From: G963422745 sp963422745
Lineage (GTDB): Bacteria; Actinomycetota; Acidimicrobiia; Acidimicrobiales; Aldehydirespiratoraceae
Length of the DNA: 64,000 nucleotides
Direction: 5' to 3'
NCBI GenBank assembly: GCA_963422745.1
Contig: OY730477.1
Span: 1,116,001 to 1,180,000 of the forward strand
Below, one piece after another: positions 42,568 through 52,348 of the stretch (positions within the stretch are counted from its first letter, which is position 1; every line of letters starts with the position of its first letter). The notes below the pieces were generated by a model. It was given only the letters and a program-made list of their open reading frames with translations, made no database searches and had not been told where the DNA came from. Made by a program: the position numbers and the translations under genes.

Positions 42568-45435
42568 GTGGTTGCTTTGTTGTTGGCGGTCGGGTTGTGG
42601 CTGTGGGCTGGGTCGGGAGAGGCCCTAGCCGATGCGGGCACTTCGGAGTCTGCGGCTAGTTCAGGCAGTTCGGGAGAGGCAGCAGTTGTTTCGGGCACTT
42701 CGGAGGATGTGGCGGCTAGTTCGGACGGTTCGGGGGAGGTGTCGGCTGTTTCGGTGGTGGAGTCTGCGGATCTTGTGGCGGAGTTTTATGCGCGGGATTA
42801 TTCGGTGACCGTTGGTGAGGCTGGGCGGCGTTTGAGCCGGATCGCCATGTTGCAGGAGGTTATGGGTTCGATCCGAGTGTTGGAGGGTTCTAGGGTTGCT
42901 GGCTGGGGGATTGATCATGGCGAGGATTTCGGGGCGTGGGTGTGGCTAGCCGGTGACGAACAGCCGGGCGTGGAGGCGTCGCGGGTTGCGGCCTCGCATG
43001 ATGATGTGGAGATCCGCACTGGTGCTACCCATACGTATCAAGAGCTACAAGCTGCGCAGGACCGGATTGATCCCGCACTGATAACAGATGATCCCGAGGT
43101 CAGGTCCAAGATCGCTGCGATGGTGGTCTACACGGGTGTTGATATGGCAGCTAACAGTGTCACGGTTGGTGTTGATTCCGGTTCGGGGTCTGGTCGTTCC
43201 CGCCGGGACGCTGCATCCGGGATGGGGTCAGATGTTTACGAGGGTTTCACGGCCGTAGCATCCCTGTTGGGCGAGATGTTGCAGGAGCACACGGGTGTTG
43301 GGGTGGAGATAGCCGACGCTAGCGGATTCAGTAGTACGGCAAGCTTCCGGAGCGGGGAAGCGATGTATTCGTGCACGGCCGGGTTCGCAGCCAAACAGGT
43401 CGGAGGTCCCTATGGGATTCTCACCGCAGGCCACTGCGATGACTACCAGATCATGCATGGCTTGTGGCTGCCTTTTGTGGTTGGACGTGCCGGAACCAGA
43501 GCAGATGCACAGTTTCACCGGATCCCGTTTGGTTCTTCTCATCAGCTTACCAATGACTACAAGTGCGGTGCGAACGCGGGCTCCGTATGCGAAGTAACGG
43601 GGACTGTCAAACGGGTTGATATGATGGGTGAATACGTATGTCACACCGGAAGGAGTTCAGGTGTTTCATGTGGTGAAATAACAGACATTACACACACCCT
43701 GTGGAGAGGGCAGGCATGTAGGGATGAAGATGGAAACGGAACGAAGTGTAAACCAGTGTTCGTTAAAGCTCACGGTCCAGAGCTGAAAGCCTGCAAGGGT
43801 GACAGCGGTAGTCCGATCTATAACGCTGATGGCATGGCTTACGGGATCAGTAAAGGATCGAACAAAGGAACAAGGTGCGACAATAAGGGTGCAAATATGT
43901 ACTTTTCGGCGATTGATGAAGTAGAGGACTTTCTTGATGTCAAAGTCTTGACGAATCCACCTCCAAGGCCCGGCGTTCCTCAAGACCTTCGTGGCTATCT
44001 CAGGATCAATACCAAGGCTGGAATAAAGTTGACATGGACCGCGCCAGCCGGAGAGGTATCTGCGTATCGTGTCTATCGTCGGTTCAGTGGAGCCGAGCTA
44101 GATTATGAGCTTATTGCTACTACCAAGAAGACATCGTATCTTGATCCTAGTTCGGAGTTGACCCCAGGATTCAGATATGACTATATGGTGCGAGCGATAA
44201 CCACCCCGAGCCTTGCAAGTCAGCCCAGTCGTGAGATCCAAGTCGTTTCATTTGATATTGAAGATCTGAGTGCGGAAGTTAGTCTGCAGAGTTCAAGGAG
44301 TCGAAGTGGTATAAGACTCAGTTGGAAAATCCCCTCCCCTTCCAAGGACGAGAACATCAGCCACTTTCGGATATATCGACGCGCATTGGGATCAGGGCAA
44401 GGCTACGACCTGGTGGGATGGAATAAGTGTTGTGGCTATCTTGACCCGATTTCGAAGCTACGCCCCGGAGTCAAATATCTCTACCGTATCCGACCGGTAA
44501 ATCAGCATGACTCGGCAGGTTCCTGGGGATCTCGCTCCGATTATGCGGCTGCGCGAATACCAACTGCTAAGCCAAAGGCTCGGGTTGTTGACCCCGGGAC
44601 CATGCACAATGGGGAAATATTTCGTGGAGTCGTAGTATCCTGGAACAAGGTCAAGACCGACGTAGCCAGCTACGAAGTACACCGTCGGGCAGCTGTGGCC
44701 GGGCATTCATATGAGCGGATCGCTACTATCAATGAGACCGAATATTATGATCCTGAGGCTGGGTTAGCCCCTGGCATGGAATACTACTATCGCATCAAGA
44801 CCATTAGTAACACTGGTGTTGTCGGTCACTGGGGAAGTAGATCAAACTATGCCGCTGTGAGGCTCGCCGCCCTTACAGGCCTGCAGGCAGCGGTTAGCCC
44901 AGACTCTGGGTCGGTAACGTTCACTTGGGAGAAACCGACCGGTGACGTCGCCGGTTATGACGTGTATCGCCGGGCGGCGATTCGAGGTCATGTCTACACC
45001 AAGATTGGTGACACGACAACGGCTTCGTATTCTGACCCATCAACTGGTCTGGTTCCCGGCGCGGAGTATTATTACCGGGTGAAAGCGGTCAGCGCTGCTG
45101 GAGCGGTTGGCAGCTGGGGAACCGGCTCAAACTACGCAGAGGTTGTGGCTCCCGCCGTAAGCGGCCTCAAAGCAACCGCTATTTCCGGTGGTGTGTCGGT
45201 GTCCTGGGCGCGATCATCCGGTGACGTCGCCCGGTACAAGGTGTACCGCCGGGTAACCGTTCAAGGCCAAGCCTACGCCGAAATCGCTGAAACGAAATCA
45301 GCTCCGCATCTGGACCGATCCGCCAGCCTGACACCGGGTACCGACTACTATTACCGGGTGAAACCGGTCGGCGCGAACGGCGTGGTTGGCGGCTGGGGAC
45401 CAGGCCCGAACTACGCCAGCATCAGATACCGCTAA
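42568..45435 (+). CDS. Array copy 8: secreted streptogrisin-like protease with 5 FN3 modules
   Basis: This 955-residue protein has signal peptide MVALLLAVGLWLWAGSGEALA and a stalk close to that of copy 3. The triad is His289, Asp313 and Ser413 (ACKGDSGSP). It is a chimera by similarity. The protease half closely follows copies 7 and 14 (CDDYQIMHG, YKCGANAGSVCEV), while the FN3 half follows copies 3 and 4 (LTWTAPAGEV, LSWKIPSPSKDENI). This suggests crossing over within the S1-FN3 boundary. The adjacent-Cys module reads NKCCGYLD. It ends NYASIRYR. Confidence 0.87.
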   Translation: MVALLLAVGLWLWAGSGEALADAGTSESAASSGSSGEAAVVSGTSEDVAASSDGSGEVSAVSVVESADLVAEFYARDYSVTVGEAGRRLSRIAMLQEVMGSIRVLEGSRVAGWGIDHGEDFGAWVWLAGDEQPGVEASRVAASHDDVEIRTGATHTYQELQAAQDRIDPALITDDPEVRSKIAAMVVYTGVDMAANSVTVGVDSGSGSGRSRRDAASGMGSDVYEGFTAVASLLGEMLQEHTGVGVEIADASGFSSTASFRSGEAMYSCTAGFAAKQVGGPYGILTAGHCDDYQIMHGLWLPFVVGRAGTRADAQFHRIPFGSSHQLTNDYKCGANAGSVCEVTGTVKRVDMMGEYVCHTGRSSGVSCGEITDITHTLWRGQACRDEDGNGTKCKPVFVKAHGPELKACKGDSGSPIYNADGMAYGISKGSNKGTRCDNKGANMYFSAIDEVEDFLDVKVLTNPPPRPGVPQDLRGYLRINTKAGIKLTWTAPAGEVSAYRVYRRFSGAELDYELIATTKKTSYLDPSSELTPGFRYDYMVRAITTPSLASQPSREIQVVSFDIEDLSAEVSLQSSRSRSGIRLSWKIPSPSKDENISHFRIYRRALGSGQGYDLVGWNKCCGYLDPISKLRPGVKYLYRIRPVNQHDSAGSWGSRSDYAAARIPTAKPKARVVDPGTMHNGEIFRGVVVSWNKVKTDVASYEVHRRAAVAGHSYERIATINETEYYDPEAGLAPGMEYYYRIKTISNTGVVGHWGSRSNYAAVRLAALTGLQAAVSPDSGSVTFTWEKPTGDVAGYDVYRRAAIRGHVYTKIGDTTTASYSDPSTGLVPGAEYYYRVKAVSAAGAVGSWGTGSNYAEVVAPAVSGLKATAISGGVSVSWARSSGDVARYKVYRRVTVQGQAYAEIAETKSAPHLDRSASLTPGTDYYYRVKPVGANGVVGGWGPGPNYASIRYR

Positions 45436-45618
45436 CAGACACTAGGACCGCAGAACCGCCCGAGTCTTAGCCCGACGAATGAAACCCATACGTGCTTGGG
45501 AGATATCCGAAAATGAGGCATCGGATATCTCCACGTAGGCCCTTGGACAAGTCATTCGCCGACCTCGTCGTGGTCTCAGCCTCATTCTAGATCCACCGGC
45601 TAGCCATATCGTCGGTCG

Positions 45619-46054
45619 GGCAGGCCCGGGTTGGGTCGCTTTCAGCGCCCGGAGCTACCGGTGTTGGCGGCCCTGCGTCTGTTCTTAGTGACAGCGTCTG
45701 CCCGGAGCCGGATCAACGAAATTGTGTACGTGTGCTGGTGCAAGTGTGTGTGGTGAGGCAGCCGTCCAACCAGTCTTGTAAGACATCAGGCACACACAAT
45801 TGGTGACACGCACTGCCTATTACCTGCGCGACGAGATCGGAGCCGTTGGTCGCCTCGCTGAGGGGTTGCGCGATGTGGAATCGCTGTTGAGGATGCGGGG
45901 TTACTTGATGAATATCCGACACTGAGGTGTTGGAAGCGCTGGCAAGGTACGAAAACATCGTCGCCAACCTCAGGACCTGGGTCTTGGATCTCGCAATGGA
46001 TTTACCTTGATCAGCCACCGACGCGCTGAATCGCACTTTCGGCGACGTGTTCGG
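45619..46054 (+). pseudogene. Amidohydrolase pseudogene before copy 9
   Basis: This is the longest relic, covering the part equivalent to 29299-29712 (GGCAGGCCCGGGTTGGGTCG onward). It contains a roughly 40-bp insertion (around 45755-45800) and several frame shifts. Lesions at 45870-45930 are identical to those in the 38960 fragment, so both derive from one already dead copy. The part of the gap from 45436 to 45618 resembles sequence following other class I genes and holds no gene. Confidence 0.8.
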
Positions 46055-46060
46055 TAATCT
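46055..46060 (+). promoter_or_regulatory. -10 element of copy 9 (TAATCT)
   Basis: It lies 6 nt before GTG 46067, class II. Confidence 0.6.
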
Positions 46061-46066
46061 TTTGAC

Positions 46067-48976
46067 GTGATTACATGGCTGTTGGCGGTTGGGTTGTGGC
46101 TGATCTCCGGATCAGGGGAGGCCTTGGCCAGTACGGGCACTTCGGATGCCCTGGCTGGTCCGGATGGTTCGCAGGTGGCGGCTGTTGGGATGGTTGAGTC
46201 TGCGGGTTCGGCGGACTTCGTGGCCGAGTCGTATGCGCAGGATTACTCGGTGACCGTTGAGGAGGCTGGGCGGCGTTTGAACCGGATAGGTTTGTTACAG
46301 GAGGCCATGGGCTCGATCCGAGCGCTGGAAGGTTCCAGGGTTGCTGGCTGGGGGATCAACCATGGCGAAGATTTCGGGGCGTGGGTGTGGCTGGTTGATG
46401 ACGAACAGCCGAGCGATGAGGCAGCGCGGATCGCGACCGCGCATGATGACGTGGAGATCCGCGTCGGTGCTACCCACACCCATGAGGAACTACAAGCCGC
46501 CCAAGACCGGATTGATCCCAAACTGATCGGAGATGACCCCGAGACCAGCTCCAAGATCGCCGCGATGGTGGTCTACACGGGTATTGATATGGCAGCCAAC
46601 AGCGTCACGGTTGGTATTGACCCAGATTTGGGGTCTGGTTCGGGGTCTGGTCGTTCCCGGCGGGACGCCACGCCCGAGCAAGAGTCAGATCCTGAGGGTT
46701 TCGCCGCTGAAGCAGCTGTGTTTGGGGCCGCTCTGGGGGAACATACAGGGGTAGAGATGGTGATGACTGATGCCAGCGGGTTCAGTAATACGGCGGAATT
46801 TAGGGGTGGAGAAGCAATGTATTGCACTGCCGGGTTCACAGCCAAACAGACCGGAGGCCCCTACGGAATCCTCACCGCAGGGCACTGCCCCGACTTCCAG
46901 ACAATGCATCGGGTGTCGTTGCCTTTTGTGGTTGGACGTAAAGGAACAAGGGCAGATGCGCAGTTCCACCGGATCCCACATTATTTCTCCCATCGGATGA
47001 CCAATGACTACGTCTGCGGTGCTAACGCGAACTCCGTATGCGAGGTAACGGGAACTGCCAAACGAACCGATATGATGGGTTCCTATGTATGTTTGACTGG
47101 GCGGAAGACTGGCGTTTCATGTGGTGAAATCACAGACGTTTCAATGAACCCAACAAGATGGTGGATCAATCGCGCAACGACATGTCTTGATGAAGATGGA
47201 AAAGGCGCTCAATGTAAACCTGTATTCGTTAGAGTTGAAGGTACGAGTCTGAAGGGCTGTGTTGGAGACAGTGGTGGACCATTCTATGACGCTGATGGCA
47301 TCGCCTATGGGATTCTCAAAGGCACCACCAAGGGACTTGAATGTAACTATAAGGGCAAGAAGAGCGCGGTATTTTCGGTGGTTGAGGAGATAGAGGACCT
47401 TCTTGATGTTAAGGTCTTGACTGAACCTCCTAGGCCGCCAAGCGCACCTCAGGATCTCATGGGTAGCCTCAGAATTAAGACCAGGGTGGGGATAAGATTG
47501 ACCTGGAACGAGCCAGCCGAAGGAGCCTTCTCGTATCATGTCTATCGCCGGGTCAGTAGATCCGGCGGAGATTTCAAGCTGATTGCTACTACGTATACGC
47601 CATTCTATCTTGATCTGCCATTCTATCTTGATCCTCAGTCAGGATTGCTATCTGGATTCAACTATGAGTACAAGGTTCAGGCGGTAAACAATCTATACCT
47701 TAGAAGCAAGTTCAGTCATACGATAGAAGTCTCTGGATTTTCTGTCAAGGAACTTCGTGCTCAAGTCAATTGGAAAGGACCAAGTAATCAAAGAGGCACA
47801 AGTATCAGTTGGCAACTATCATCGTTGCCCCAGTCTGCACACGCTAGCGATACGAATCCTAGTATCAGTCGCACGGATAACCATAATGCGAAGATCACAA
47901 ACTTTCGAGTCTATCGACGTTCAATAGGATCAGGGGATGCCTATCAACAAATTGGAGAGAGTCGTTGCTGTGACTATCTTGACCCGATTTCAGGGCTTCG
48001 CCCTGGAATCAAATATCTCTACCGAGTAAGACCTGTCAATCAGCATGGATTGGAAGGCTCGTGGGGATCTAAGTCCGATTATGCTGCTGTGCGAGCGCCA
48101 ACCGCTAAGCCAAAGGCTCGGGTTGCTGACCCCGGGACTACACTCAATGGGCGACTATTTCGTGGAGTCGTAGTCTCGTGGAACGAGGTTGAAGCCGACG
48201 TAGCCAGCTATGAGGTGTACCGGCGGGCAGCTGTGTCTGGGCAACCATACGAGCGGATCGCGACTACCGGTGAGACCGAGTATTATGATCCTCTAACTGG
48301 CTTAACCCCCGGCATGGAGTACTACTACCGCGTCAAGATCGTTGGTAACGACGGTGCCGTCGGTCACTGGGGAAGCAAATCAAACTATGCAGCAGTTAGG
48401 CTCCCCGCCCTTACAGGCCTGCAGGCAGCAGTCAGCTCAGACTCGGGGTCGGTGACTTTCACTTGGGCGAAACCAGCAGGTGATGTTGTTCGTTATGACG
48501 TGTATCGCCGGGCGGCGATTCGAGGCCAGCCCTATACGAAGGTCGGTGATACGACCACAGCTTCGTATTCTGACCCATTGACTGGCTTGGTTTCAGGCGC
48601 GGAGTATTATTACCGAGTGAAAGCAGTCAGCGCTGCTGAAGCGGTTGGCAGTTGGGGGCCCGGCTCGAACTATGTGTGGGTTGTGGCTCCCGCGGTAGGC
48701 AGCCTCAAAGCAACCGCTGTTGCTAGTGGAGTGTCAGTCACCTGGCAGCAACCAACCGGTGACGTCGCCCGATACAAGGTGTACCGCCGGGTAGCCGTTC
48801 AAGGCCAAGCCTACGCCGAAATCGCTGAAACGGAGGCAGCTCCGTATCTGGATCAATCTACTGGTCTGACACCGGGTACCGAGTACTATTACCGGGTGAA
48901 ACCGGTCGGCACCAACGGCGTGGTTGGCGGCTGGGGGCCTGGCCCGAACTACGCCAGCATCAAATACCGCTACTAG
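46067..48976 (+). CDS. Array copy 9: secreted streptogrisin-like protease with 5 FN3 modules
   Basis: This 969-residue protein has signal peptide MITWLLAVGLWLISGSGEALA and a short stalk nearly equal to that of copy 7. The triad is His273, Asp297 and Ser402 (GCVGDSGGP). The RSRR region is lengthened by a repeated GSGSGSG. The protease has TAGFTAKQ and a distinct YVCLTGRKTGVSC loop. The second FN3 is longer than usual because of an inserted polar segment (around residues 590-610) before its adjacent cysteines (SRCCDYLD). It ends one residue later than the others, as YASIKYRY. Confidence 0.87.
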   Translation: MITWLLAVGLWLISGSGEALASTGTSDALAGPDGSQVAAVGMVESAGSADFVAESYAQDYSVTVEEAGRRLNRIGLLQEAMGSIRALEGSRVAGWGINHGEDFGAWVWLVDDEQPSDEAARIATAHDDVEIRVGATHTHEELQAAQDRIDPKLIGDDPETSSKIAAMVVYTGIDMAANSVTVGIDPDLGSGSGSGRSRRDATPEQESDPEGFAAEAAVFGAALGEHTGVEMVMTDASGFSNTAEFRGGEAMYCTAGFTAKQTGGPYGILTAGHCPDFQTMHRVSLPFVVGRKGTRADAQFHRIPHYFSHRMTNDYVCGANANSVCEVTGTAKRTDMMGSYVCLTGRKTGVSCGEITDVSMNPTRWWINRATTCLDEDGKGAQCKPVFVRVEGTSLKGCVGDSGGPFYDADGIAYGILKGTTKGLECNYKGKKSAVFSVVEEIEDLLDVKVLTEPPRPPSAPQDLMGSLRIKTRVGIRLTWNEPAEGAFSYHVYRRVSRSGGDFKLIATTYTPFYLDLPFYLDPQSGLLSGFNYEYKVQAVNNLYLRSKFSHTIEVSGFSVKELRAQVNWKGPSNQRGTSISWQLSSLPQSAHASDTNPSISRTDNHNAKITNFRVYRRSIGSGDAYQQIGESRCCDYLDPISGLRPGIKYLYRVRPVNQHGLEGSWGSKSDYAAVRAPTAKPKARVADPGTTLNGRLFRGVVVSWNEVEADVASYEVYRRAAVSGQPYERIATTGETEYYDPLTGLTPGMEYYYRVKIVGNDGAVGHWGSKSNYAAVRLPALTGLQAAVSSDSGSVTFTWAKPAGDVVRYDVYRRAAIRGQPYTKVGDTTTASYSDPLTGLVSGAEYYYRVKAVSAAEAVGSWGPGSNYVWVVAPAVGSLKATAVASGVSVTWQQPTGDVARYKVYRRVAVQGQAYAEIAETEAAPYLDQSTGLTPGTEYYYRVKPVGTNGVVGGWGPGPNYASIKYRY

Positions 48977-49021
48977 ACTCAACAATAGACACTCTATAAT
49001 AGACACTTTGCCTTGCTCCGT

Positions 49022-49103
49022 AGCAGACACTTGGCGTAGCAGACACTTGGCCCTGCCCCGATTCTCAAGCAGGTTGTGTTCTCAAGCAGGTTGTGTTCCA
49101 AAG
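49022..49103. repeat. Short tandem repeats after copy 9
   Basis: The doublets AATAGACACT, CGTAGCAGACACTTGG and TCTCAAGCAGGTTGTGT lie side by side from about 48985. The first two contain a shared AGACACTTGG-like word, also seen singly near 22533 and, in altered form, near 15090. Confidence 0.6.
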
Positions 49104-49166
49104 GCTGGCGTGTGCGGGGTCTGGTGGGCTTGGGCGTGCTTGATTCTCATTTGACGACCGGCTTGT

Positions 49167-49172
49167 TAGTCT
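49167..49172 (+). promoter_or_regulatory. -10 element of copy 10 (TAGTCT)
   Basis: It lies 7 nt before ATG 49180. Confidence 0.6.
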
Positions 49173-49179
49173 TTCTTGC

Positions 49180-52083
49180 ATGCTTGCTTTGTTGTTGACG
49201 GTCGGGTTGTGGCTGTGGGCTGGGTCAGGAGAGGCCTTAGCCGATACGGGTACTTCGGAGGATGCGGCTGCTTCGGACGGTTCGCCAGCCGTTGTTGATG
49301 GTTCACAGGAAGAGCCAGCTGTTTCGGTGGTGGAGACAGCGGGTTCACCGGGTTTTGTGGCGGAGTCATATGCGCGGGATTATTCGGTTTCGGTTGGTGA
49401 AGCTGGGCGGCGTTTGAGTCGGATCGCCTTGTTGCAGGAGGCCATGGGTTCGATCCGAGCGTTGGAGGGTTCCAGGGTTGCTGGCTGGGGAATCGATCAT
49501 GGCGAGGATTTCGGGGCGTGGGTGTGGCTAGCAGGAGACGAAGCCCCCGGCGTGGAAGCAGCGCGGGTTGCGGCCGCGCATGATGATGTGGAGATCCGCA
49601 CGGGTGCCGCGCATACCTATGAGGAGTTACGGGCTGCTCAGGACCGGATTGATCCCACGCTGGTGGCAGATGATCTTGAGGTCAGCTCCAAGATCGCTGC
49701 CATGGTGGTCTACACGGGTATTGATATGGCAGCCAACAGCGTCAAGATTGCCATCAACTCAGACTTGGGGTCTGGTCGTTCCCGCCGTGACGCCACACCC
49801 GGGGTTAAACCAGATACTGAGGGTTTCGATGCCGAAGCCGCCGTGCTGGGCGAAGCACTGCAAAAACACACGGGTGTAGGAGTGACAGTGACCGACGCCT
49901 CAGGGTTCGCCAAGACAGCGAACTTCAGGGCTGGAGACGCAATATGGGGTTGCACGGTCGGGTTCGCGGCCAAACAGGTCGGAGGACCCTACGGAATCCT
50001 CACCGCAGGCCACTGCGATGAGGACCAGGAAATGCATGGGGTGTGGATACCGTTTGTGGTAGGAGGCAGAGGAACCAGAGCGGATGCGCAGTTCCACGAG
50101 ATCCCGCTTGGTTCCTCCCGTCAGCTCACCAATGACTATGTCTGTGGCGCCAAGGCGGACTCAGTATGTGAAGTAACAGGAACTGCCAAACGAGACGACA
50201 TGATGGGCGACTACGTGTGTCACACCGGAAAGAATACTGGTGTCTCATGTGGTACAGTAACCGACATTACCATCAGCCTAACAGAATGGTATGACGACGG
50301 ATCGAATGCATGTCAGGATCAAGACGAAAACGGGATCGCATGTGAAAAAGTATTCGTTGAGGCACACGGACCGAATATGGAAGTATGCGTGGGTGACAGC
50401 GGCGGACCAGTCTATGACGCTAACGGTATCGCCTACGGGATCCTCACAGCAGGAAACGGAGCCTACTGCGGTCAAAGGAATCTCTACATAATCTTTTCTG
50501 TTGTTAACGAGATTGAAAGCTATCTCAACGTCGAGGTCTTGACGGAACCTGTTACAGCACCGGGCGCCGCGCCTCAGAACCTGACAGGCTCCTTGGCGCT
50601 CGATCCAGAGAGCGACTCCCGTGTAAGTTTGAAGTTGACTTGGAATCCAGTTGATGATGCAGCTGGATATAGTGTTTACCGGCGGGAAAGTGGATCAGGT
50701 AGTGAGTATGAACACATTGGTTCTGCACTGCAACCAACCTATTTTGATCCAGTCTCGGAAGGCTCTGATCCTGATGAAAGGGCTCATAAGTTGATAGTAG
50801 CAGGCCTCAAGTATCAATACATTGTGCGGGCAAATAATGCTAACCATCTGAGCGAACCCAGCAGTGCCCCGCATATCAACATACGGGCTGCCAAAGAGTT
50901 ACGGGCTAAGATGAATTTGGAAGCACCCTTGTCTGAAAGAGGCGTCCAATTAAGCTGGAAACTAACCCCATATCTAAGCCATAACCAAGTCAGGTTTTTT
51001 CGGATATATCGACGCGAAATAGGATCAGGGCAAGGCTACGAAAGGGTAGGATGGAAAACGGTAGGATGGAATGAGTGTTGTGACTATCTTGACCCGATTT
51101 CGAAGCTACGGCCCGGGGCAGAATACTTGTATCGAATAAAACCAATAAGTTGGGATGATGATATCGGTTCCTGGGGATCTAACTCCGACTATGCGGCTGT
51201 GCGAGTACCAACTGCTAAGCCAAAGGCTCGGGTTGCTGACCCTGGGACTGCACACAATGGGAAAGTATTTCGTGGAGTCATAGTATCTTGGAACGAGGTT
51301 GAGGGCGACGTAGCTAGCTATGATGTGTATCGGCGGGCAGCTGTGGCCGGGCATCCATACGAGCGGATCGCTACTATCAGTGAGACCGAATACTATGATC
51401 CTGAGGCTGGGTTAACCCCTGGCATGGAGTACTACTACCGGATCAAGACCGTTAGCAGCACCGATGTTGTCGGTCACTGGGGAAGTAGATCAAACTATGC
51501 GGCAGTTAGGCTCCCCGCTCTGACTGGCCTGCAGGCATCAGTTAGCTCAGACTCAGCGTCGGTAACGTTGACTTGGACGAAACCGGCCGGTGACATCGCC
51601 GGTTATGAGGTGTATCGCCGGGCAGCCGTTCATGGCCAGCCTTACACTAGGATCAACCAAACAGCAACGGCTTCGTATTCTGACCCGTCAACTGGTCTGG
51701 TTCCCGGTGCGGAGTATTATTACCGGGTGAAAGCGGTCAGCGCTGCTGGAGCGGTAGGCAGCTGGGGCACCGGAAAAAACTACGCGCCGGTTGTGGCTCC
51801 TGCCGTAGGCGGCCTTGAATCTGTCCGCGTTTCTGGTGGTGTGTCGGTATCCTGGCAGCAATCAACCGGTGACGTCGCCCGATATGAGGTGTATCGCCGG
51901 GTAGCCGTTCAAGGCCAGCCCTACACCAAAATCCACGATACGACGACATCTCCGTATCTGGATCGATCCGCTAACCTGACATCTGGTACCGAGTACTACT
52001 ACCGGGTTAAGCCGGTCGGCGCGAGCGGTGTGGTTGGCGGTTGGGGGCCTGGCTCGAACTACGCCAGCGTCAAGTACCGTTAG
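49180..52083 (+). CDS. Array copy 10: secreted streptogrisin-like protease with 5 FN3 modules
   Basis: This 967-residue protein has signal peptide MLALLLTVGLWLWAGSGEALA. The triad is His278, Asp302 and Ser407 (VCVGDSGGP). The residue two before the loop Cys is Glu (NMEVCVGDS), whereas all other copies have Lys or Arg, so its substrate preference may be opposite in charge. The first two FN3 modules are of a type shared with copy 12 (LTWNPVDDAAGYSVYRR). The adjacent-Cys module has a duplicated GW segment (RVGWKTVGWNECCDY). It ends NYASVKYR. The 3' end and following gap match those of copy 7. Confidence 0.87.
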   Translation: MLALLLTVGLWLWAGSGEALADTGTSEDAAASDGSPAVVDGSQEEPAVSVVETAGSPGFVAESYARDYSVSVGEAGRRLSRIALLQEAMGSIRALEGSRVAGWGIDHGEDFGAWVWLAGDEAPGVEAARVAAAHDDVEIRTGAAHTYEELRAAQDRIDPTLVADDLEVSSKIAAMVVYTGIDMAANSVKIAINSDLGSGRSRRDATPGVKPDTEGFDAEAAVLGEALQKHTGVGVTVTDASGFAKTANFRAGDAIWGCTVGFAAKQVGGPYGILTAGHCDEDQEMHGVWIPFVVGGRGTRADAQFHEIPLGSSRQLTNDYVCGAKADSVCEVTGTAKRDDMMGDYVCHTGKNTGVSCGTVTDITISLTEWYDDGSNACQDQDENGIACEKVFVEAHGPNMEVCVGDSGGPVYDANGIAYGILTAGNGAYCGQRNLYIIFSVVNEIESYLNVEVLTEPVTAPGAAPQNLTGSLALDPESDSRVSLKLTWNPVDDAAGYSVYRRESGSGSEYEHIGSALQPTYFDPVSEGSDPDERAHKLIVAGLKYQYIVRANNANHLSEPSSAPHINIRAAKELRAKMNLEAPLSERGVQLSWKLTPYLSHNQVRFFRIYRREIGSGQGYERVGWKTVGWNECCDYLDPISKLRPGAEYLYRIKPISWDDDIGSWGSNSDYAAVRVPTAKPKARVADPGTAHNGKVFRGVIVSWNEVEGDVASYDVYRRAAVAGHPYERIATISETEYYDPEAGLTPGMEYYYRIKTVSSTDVVGHWGSRSNYAAVRLPALTGLQASVSSDSASVTLTWTKPAGDIAGYEVYRRAAVHGQPYTRINQTATASYSDPSTGLVPGAEYYYRVKAVSAAGAVGSWGTGKNYAPVVAPAVGGLESVRVSGGVSVSWQQSTGDVARYEVYRRVAVQGQPYTKIHDTTTSPYLDRSANLTSGTEYYYRVKPVGASGVVGGWGPGSNYASVKYR

Positions 52084-52138
52084 AAGGGGCATCGGGCATT
52101 AAATGCGGTACCGAAGAGACGTGATCGGGCGGTGTGAT

Positions 52139-52158
52139 GGTTCGCGTTGGAGCGAACC
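52139..52158. terminator. Hairpin downstream of copy 10
   Basis: The stem is GGTTCGC/GCGAACC with a six-base loop, in the gap duplicated from (or into) the one after copy 7. There is no T-run. Confidence 0.45.
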
Positions 52159-52335
52159 CTGTTAGTTGATATTGGGGGTTAGTTGATATTGGGGCGCTGC
52201 TCGCAAGTAGACAGTGTGGGCTTTGGCTTTAATAGGTTTTTCATGGCAGGATCAATTTTCTCAAGGCAGGCGTGCGCTTGTGTGGAGTTGGTGGGCTTGG
52301 GTGTGCTTGGCTCCCCGAACGGCTCATCAACGTAC

Positions 52336-52341
52336 TAGTCT
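52336..52341 (+). promoter_or_regulatory. -10 element of copy 11 (TAGTCT)
   Basis: It lies 7 nt before ATG 52349, with upstream context identical to copy 3 (GGCTCATCAACGTACTAGTC). Confidence 0.6.
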
Positions 52342-52348
52342 TGTTGGC

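Noticed and set aside
52214..52348. Upstream extension of copy 11 by 45 codons
   Set aside because: It reads through the conserved class I block and the -10 element. Paralogues begin at the position equivalent to ATG 52349.
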